NCBI GenBank assembly: GCA_018857735.1
Contig: JABMCL010001586.1
Location: forward strand, 372,001 to 436,000
Reading direction: 5' to 3'
Source: Alviniconcha marisindica
Taxonomy: Eukaryota > Mollusca > Gastropoda > Provannidae
Length of the DNA: 64,000 nt
Part shown: positions 57,835 to 64,000 of the stretch, piece after piece
Position numbering within the stretch: position 1 is the stretch's first letter
How the letters are laid out: each line of letters opens with the position of its first letter
Program-made: the position numbers and the translations under genes
Notes under the pieces: generated by a model
What the model was told of the DNA's origin: nothing
The model's database searches: none
Seen by the model: the letters and a program-made list of their open reading frames with translations, nothing else

Positions 57835-57857
57835 CCCCCCCCCCCCCCCCCCCCCCC
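57835..57857. repeat. Poly-C run, 23 bases
   Basis: Lies 155 bases after the 50-G run; the two could in principle pair as a G:C hairpin. Confidence 0.9.
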
Positions 57858-57929
57858 GCCCAGGTCTGTGAGACTGCTGTTGGTTTGGTCATACAAGTGT
57901 GTGTTCACTGTCAAGTGCAGTTAGCAGAC

Positions 57930-59640
57930 TGTCATGCCTGTGGCTGATTCTGACAGGCTATCATGCTTGTGGCCAGTTCTGTCAGACTGTCGTGCTTGTG
58001 GCTGATTCTGTCAGACGGTTATGCTTGTAGCTGCTTCTGTCAGACTATCGTGCTTGTGGCTGATTCTGTCAGACTATCGTGCTTGTGGCTGATTCTGTCA
58101 GATTATCGTGCTTGTGGCTGATTCTGTCAGACTATCGTGCTTGTGGCTGATTCTGTCAGATTATCGTGCTAGTGGCTGATTCTGTCAGACTATCGTGCTT
58201 GTGGCTGGTTCTGTCAGACTATCGTGCTTGTGGCTGGTTCTGTCAGACTATCGTGCTTGTGGCCGGTTCTGTCAGACTATCGTGCTTGTGGCCGGTTCTG
58301 TCAGAGTATTGTGCTTGTGGCTGATTCTGTCAGAGTATTGTGCTTGTGGTTGGTTCTGTCAGACTATCGTGCTTGTGGCTGGTTCTGTCAGACTATTGTG
58401 CTTGTGGTTGGTTCTGTCAGAGTATTGTGCTAGTGGCTGGTTCTGTCAGACTATCGTGCTTGTGGCTGGTTCTGTCAGAGTATTGTGCTAGTGGTTGGTT
58501 CTGTCAGAGTATTGTGCTTGTGGCTGATTCTGTCAGAATATTGTGCTTGTGGTTGGTTCTGTCAGACTATCGTGCTTGTGGCTGGTTCTGTCAGACTATT
58601 GTGCTTGTGGTTGGTTCTGTCAGAGTATTGTGCTAGTGGCTGGTTCTGTCAGAGTATTGTGCTAGTGGCTGGTTCTGTCAGAATATTGTGCTTGTGGTTG
58701 GTTCTGTCAGACTGTCGTGCTTGTGGCTGATTCTGTCAGATTGTTGTACAGTCAGACTGTTATTCTTGTAGCTGATTCTGTCAGACTGTCGTGGTTGTGG
58801 CTAATTCTGTCAGACTATCGTGGTTGTGGCCGGTTTGTCATATTGTTGTGCGGTCATACAATCATGCTTGTAGCTGATTCTGTCAGACTATCGTGGTTGT
58901 GGCTGGTTCTGTCAGACTATCGTGGTTGTGGCTGGTTCTGTCAGACTATCGTGGTTGTGGCTGGTTCTGTCAGACTATCGTGGTTGTGGCCAGTTTGTCA
59001 TATTGTTGTGCGGTCATACAATCATGCTTGTAGCTGATTCTGTCAGACTATCGTGGTTGTGGCTGGTTCTGTCAGACTATCGTGGTTGTGGCTGGTTCTG
59101 TCAGACTATCGTGGTTGTGGCTGGTTCTGTCATATTGTTGTGCGGTCAGACTATCATGCTTGTAGCTGATTCTGTCAGTGTATTGTGCTTGTGGCTGATT
59201 CTGTCAGACTGTTATGCTTGTGGCCGGTTCTGTCAGTGTATTGTGCTTGTGGCTGATTCTGTCAGACTGTCATGCTTGTGGCCGGTTCTGTCAGTGTATT
59301 GTGCTTGTGGCTGATTCTGTCAGACTGTTATGCTTGTGGCTGATTCTGTCAGACTGTTATGCTTGTGGCTGATTCTGTCAGTCTGTTATGCTTGTGGCTG
59401 ATTCTGTCAGTCTGTTATGCTTGTGGCTGATTCTGTCAGACTGTTATGCTTGTGGCTGATTCTGTCAGACTGTTATGCTTGTGGCTGATTCTGTCAGTCT
59501 GTTATGCTTGTGGCTGATTCTGTCAGACTGTTATGCTTGTGGCTGATTCTGTCAGTCTGTTATGCTTGTGGCTGATTCTAGACTATTGTGCCTGTGGCTG
59601 ATTCTGTCAGTCTGTTATGCCTGTGGCTGATTCTGTGTGC
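57930..59640. repeat. 29-bp minisatellite
   Basis: About 58 units of TCTGTCAGACTATCGTGCTT followed by GTGGCTGGT. Subtypes (GACTATCG, GAGTATTG, GACTGTTA, GTGGTTGTGGC) occur in runs, and a 145-bp higher-order unit repeats near 58740-59130. The repeated open frames come from 29-residue periodicity. Confidence 0.97.
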
Positions 59641-59674
59641 TGCACTGCTGTACGGGACTCACTCAGCTTTGCAG

Positions 59675-60345
59675 TGGTCAGAACAAGCACTGTGACCCCT
59701 GCAGAACCAGTGCCTCACTGGACACTGATCACGTGCAGAACCAGTGCCTCACTGGACACTGACCACATGCAGAACCAGTGCCTCACTGGACACTGACCAC
59801 GTGCAGAACCAGTGCCTCACTGGACACTGACCACGTGCAGAACCAGTGCCTCACTGGACACTGATCGCCTGCAGAACCAGTGCCTCACTGGACACTGACC
59901 ACTGCAGAACCAGTGCCTCACTGGACACTGACCACGTGCAGAACCAGTGCCTCACTGGACACTGACCACGTGCAGAACCAGTGCCTCACTGGACACTGAC
60001 CACGTGCAGAACCAGTGCCTCACTGGACACTGACCACGTGCAGAACCAGTGCCTCACTGGACACTGACCACGTGCAGAACCAGTGCCTCACTGGACACTG
60101 ACCACCTGCAGAACCAGTGCCTCACTGGACACTGACCACCTGCAGAACCAGTGCCTCACTGGACACTGACCACCTGCAGAACCAGTGCCTCACTGGACAC
60201 TGACCACGTGCAGAACCAGTGCCTCACTGGACACTGACCACATGCAGAACCAGTGCCTCACTGGACACTGACCGCGTGCAGAACCAGTGCCTCACTGGAC
60301 ACTGACCATGTGCAGAACCAGTGCCTCACTGGACACTGATCACCG
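59675..60345. repeat. 34-bp minisatellite
   Basis: Nineteen or so nearly identical units of GCAGAACCAGTGCCTCACTG and GACACTGACCACGT, varying mainly in the last four bases. Confidence 0.97.
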
Positions 60346-60695
60346 CTTGATAAAATAATGATGCCGGTTTCAGTCCAGTTTTTTCCCTGCTCCCCAAGAA
60401 CAGGAAGAAGGTGCAGAGGAAAGGCCCAGTGCACCAGTCCATTCCCTCTTTTTTCTGCCTGCTGTCAAGGTGGGGGGGAGGGGGGGTGGGGGGTTGCACT
60501 GACTGCTGAGACTTCAAGCTGATTATAATTAATAATTATCTTTTTTATAAAAAATAATAATAATGTATATTTGTCATTGCTCATCAACACCCAGAGTGCT
60601 CACATCATACATATTATTATTAACCTAAATACAATATTCTATACATACCTAGAGGACAGTCCTACCAATGCAATTTACATAAGGCATATGGAAAC

Positions 60696-60708
60696 ACACA
60701 CAGTGACA

Positions 60709-60758
<50 letters not shown>

Positions 60759-60773
60759 ACACACACACACAGA

Positions 60774-60863
<90 letters not shown>
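60696..60863. repeat. CA microsatellite
   Basis: Long AC run with a few GTGAC, CCAC and GAGAC interruptions near its left end. Confidence 0.97.
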
Positions 60864-60868
<5 letters not shown>

Positions 60869-61349
60869 AAATGTATACAATCAACAATGACTGTAGCAGA
60901 AGCTGGGTGTTGATATTACTAGATTATTAGATGGTGAGGAGGGGGTGGGGGCAGGGGTGATTTTTTTCCTCATTGATTTATAGTACACCATCATAGTGTA
61001 ATAAGAAACCCCATGGCAGCTATATAATAGTGGTGGGAGAGGAGGGGGCAGACAGCTGTGGGCAGCCTGAGTTTATATGAGCCGTGAATTGCAAGAAGTA
61101 AGCAGATCAGGTGCATGTCATGGGAGTATGGTCACAACTGAACTGAACCCAATGCTTTCAATCTGGCAGTTGTGACAATCACAGCAAGTGATGGAGTAAT
61201 GTCAACAGTTTGCTGAATAATTGAAATTGAAGCACTGGTGAGCTTGTATGTCATCTACTGATCACATTCTGTTGGTTCTTATGGTGTGGTACATCCGCAT
61301 CAAGTTACATTGTAGGCCTCAAATAACTATGCCTACAGAAAGTGGTGTT

Positions 61350-61352
61350 GTA

Positions 61353-61391
<39 letters not shown>

Positions 61392-61392
61392 T
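61350..61392. repeat. TA microsatellite
   Basis: Imperfect TA run with one CATA interruption. Confidence 0.95.
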
Positions 61393-61409
61393 AGTGTAGT
61401 CCTGTGCTG

Positions 61410-63581
<2,172 letters not shown>

Positions 63582-63656
63582 GTTCGGGAGAGGTTGCGAG
63601 TGGCATTAGAAAGAGTGCAGCAGTTGGAGGAGGAGCTTGCAGCTGCCAATCAAGAA
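63582..63656 (+). CDS. PPFIA: Liprin-alpha, coding exon 4
   Basis: 75 bases, 25 codons, phase 0 at both ends, between GTCTTGTTTCAG and GTGAGTGCC. The peptide is VRERLRVALERVQQLEEELA followed by AANQE, the family continuation of the coiled coil. The gene continues beyond the right edge; the remaining coiled coil and the three SAM domains are not in this window. Confidence 0.96.
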
Positions 63657-63789
63657 GTGAGTGCCTTCCGGTTGACTTGTTACATTACTGTTCATGAACT
63701 AGTTGCACATACCAAAGGGTTGCCTGGGCTGACCGTCGTTTGGGATACAGGCAGACATTGTGTACCCTGCATAATTAAGGTGCTAGCTG

Positions 63790-64000
63790 CCTCTTGCCCA
63801 CTTCCTGCCTTGTCCTCCCCTTCCTCTCTTTGCTTCATTGTTGTAATGCTCTCCTTGCTGCCTTGTCCTCCCCTTCCTCTCTTTGCTTCATTGTTGTAAT
63901 GCTCTCCTTGCTGCCTTTCCTCCCCTTCCTCTCTTTGCTTCATTGTTGTAATGCTCTCCTTGCTGCCGCCTCCCCTTCCTCTCTTTGCTTCATTGTTGTA
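63790..64000. repeat. About 50-bp minisatellite at the start of intron 4
   Basis: Four units of CTCCCCTTCCTCTCTTTGCT, TCATTGTTGTAATGCTCTCC and TTGCTGCC, running off the right edge. Begins about 135 bases after exon 4. Confidence 0.95.

Overview
This is a stretch of animal nuclear genome, most likely from a mollusc (a gastropod is my best guess, by inference). Genes are split by introns with GT-AG junctions. Non-LTR retrotransposon fragments, tRNA-like SINE sequence, CA/CT/TA microsatellites and long poly-G runs are frequent. Nothing prokaryotic is present: no operons, no ribosome binding sites and no CRISPR array.

The one firmly recognised gene is liprin-alpha (PPFIA / SYD-2 family), on the + strand from about 13.4 or 16.9 kb to beyond the right edge. 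Four coding exons (16912-17151, 51471-51572, 61807-61971, 63582-63656) join in phase 0 and give the first 194 residues of the N-terminal coiled-coil scaffold. Introns 1, 2 and 3 are about 34.3, 10.2 and 1.6 kb and consist largely of private minisatellites and microsatellites. Exon 1 joins directly to exon 2, without the short insert that vertebrate paralogues carry there.

A second, unrecognised gene runs on the - strand at the left end. Its last coding exon is at 810-919, with internal exons at 1622-1765 and 7288-7347 and a possible first exon at 9204-9250. The three solid exons agree in phase and encode a small, acidic then basic protein. Its largest intron is filled by a 47-bp and a 63-bp tandem array, and both units contain sequence from this gene's own splice junctions.

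Layout: 0-9.3 kb, the - strand gene and its arrays. 9.3-16.9 kb, unassigned spacer with dispersed inverted repeats, a CGATCG-rich block and a candidate liprin 5' UTR exon. 17-51 kb, intron 1, with two degenerate + strand LINE fragments, two - strand LINE 3' ends, a 2.07 kb element with terminal inverted repeats and about fifteen minisatellites. 51.5-64 kb, exons 2-4 with arrays of 29, 34, 41, 70 and 79 bp.

The most interesting theme is minisatellites whose units carry splice-site sequence or resemble the adjoining exon: the 47-bp and 63-bp arrays of the - strand gene, the 70-bp array beside liprin exon 3, and the 79-bp and 41-bp arrays in liprin introns 2 and 3. I saw no toxin gene, virus or defence system.
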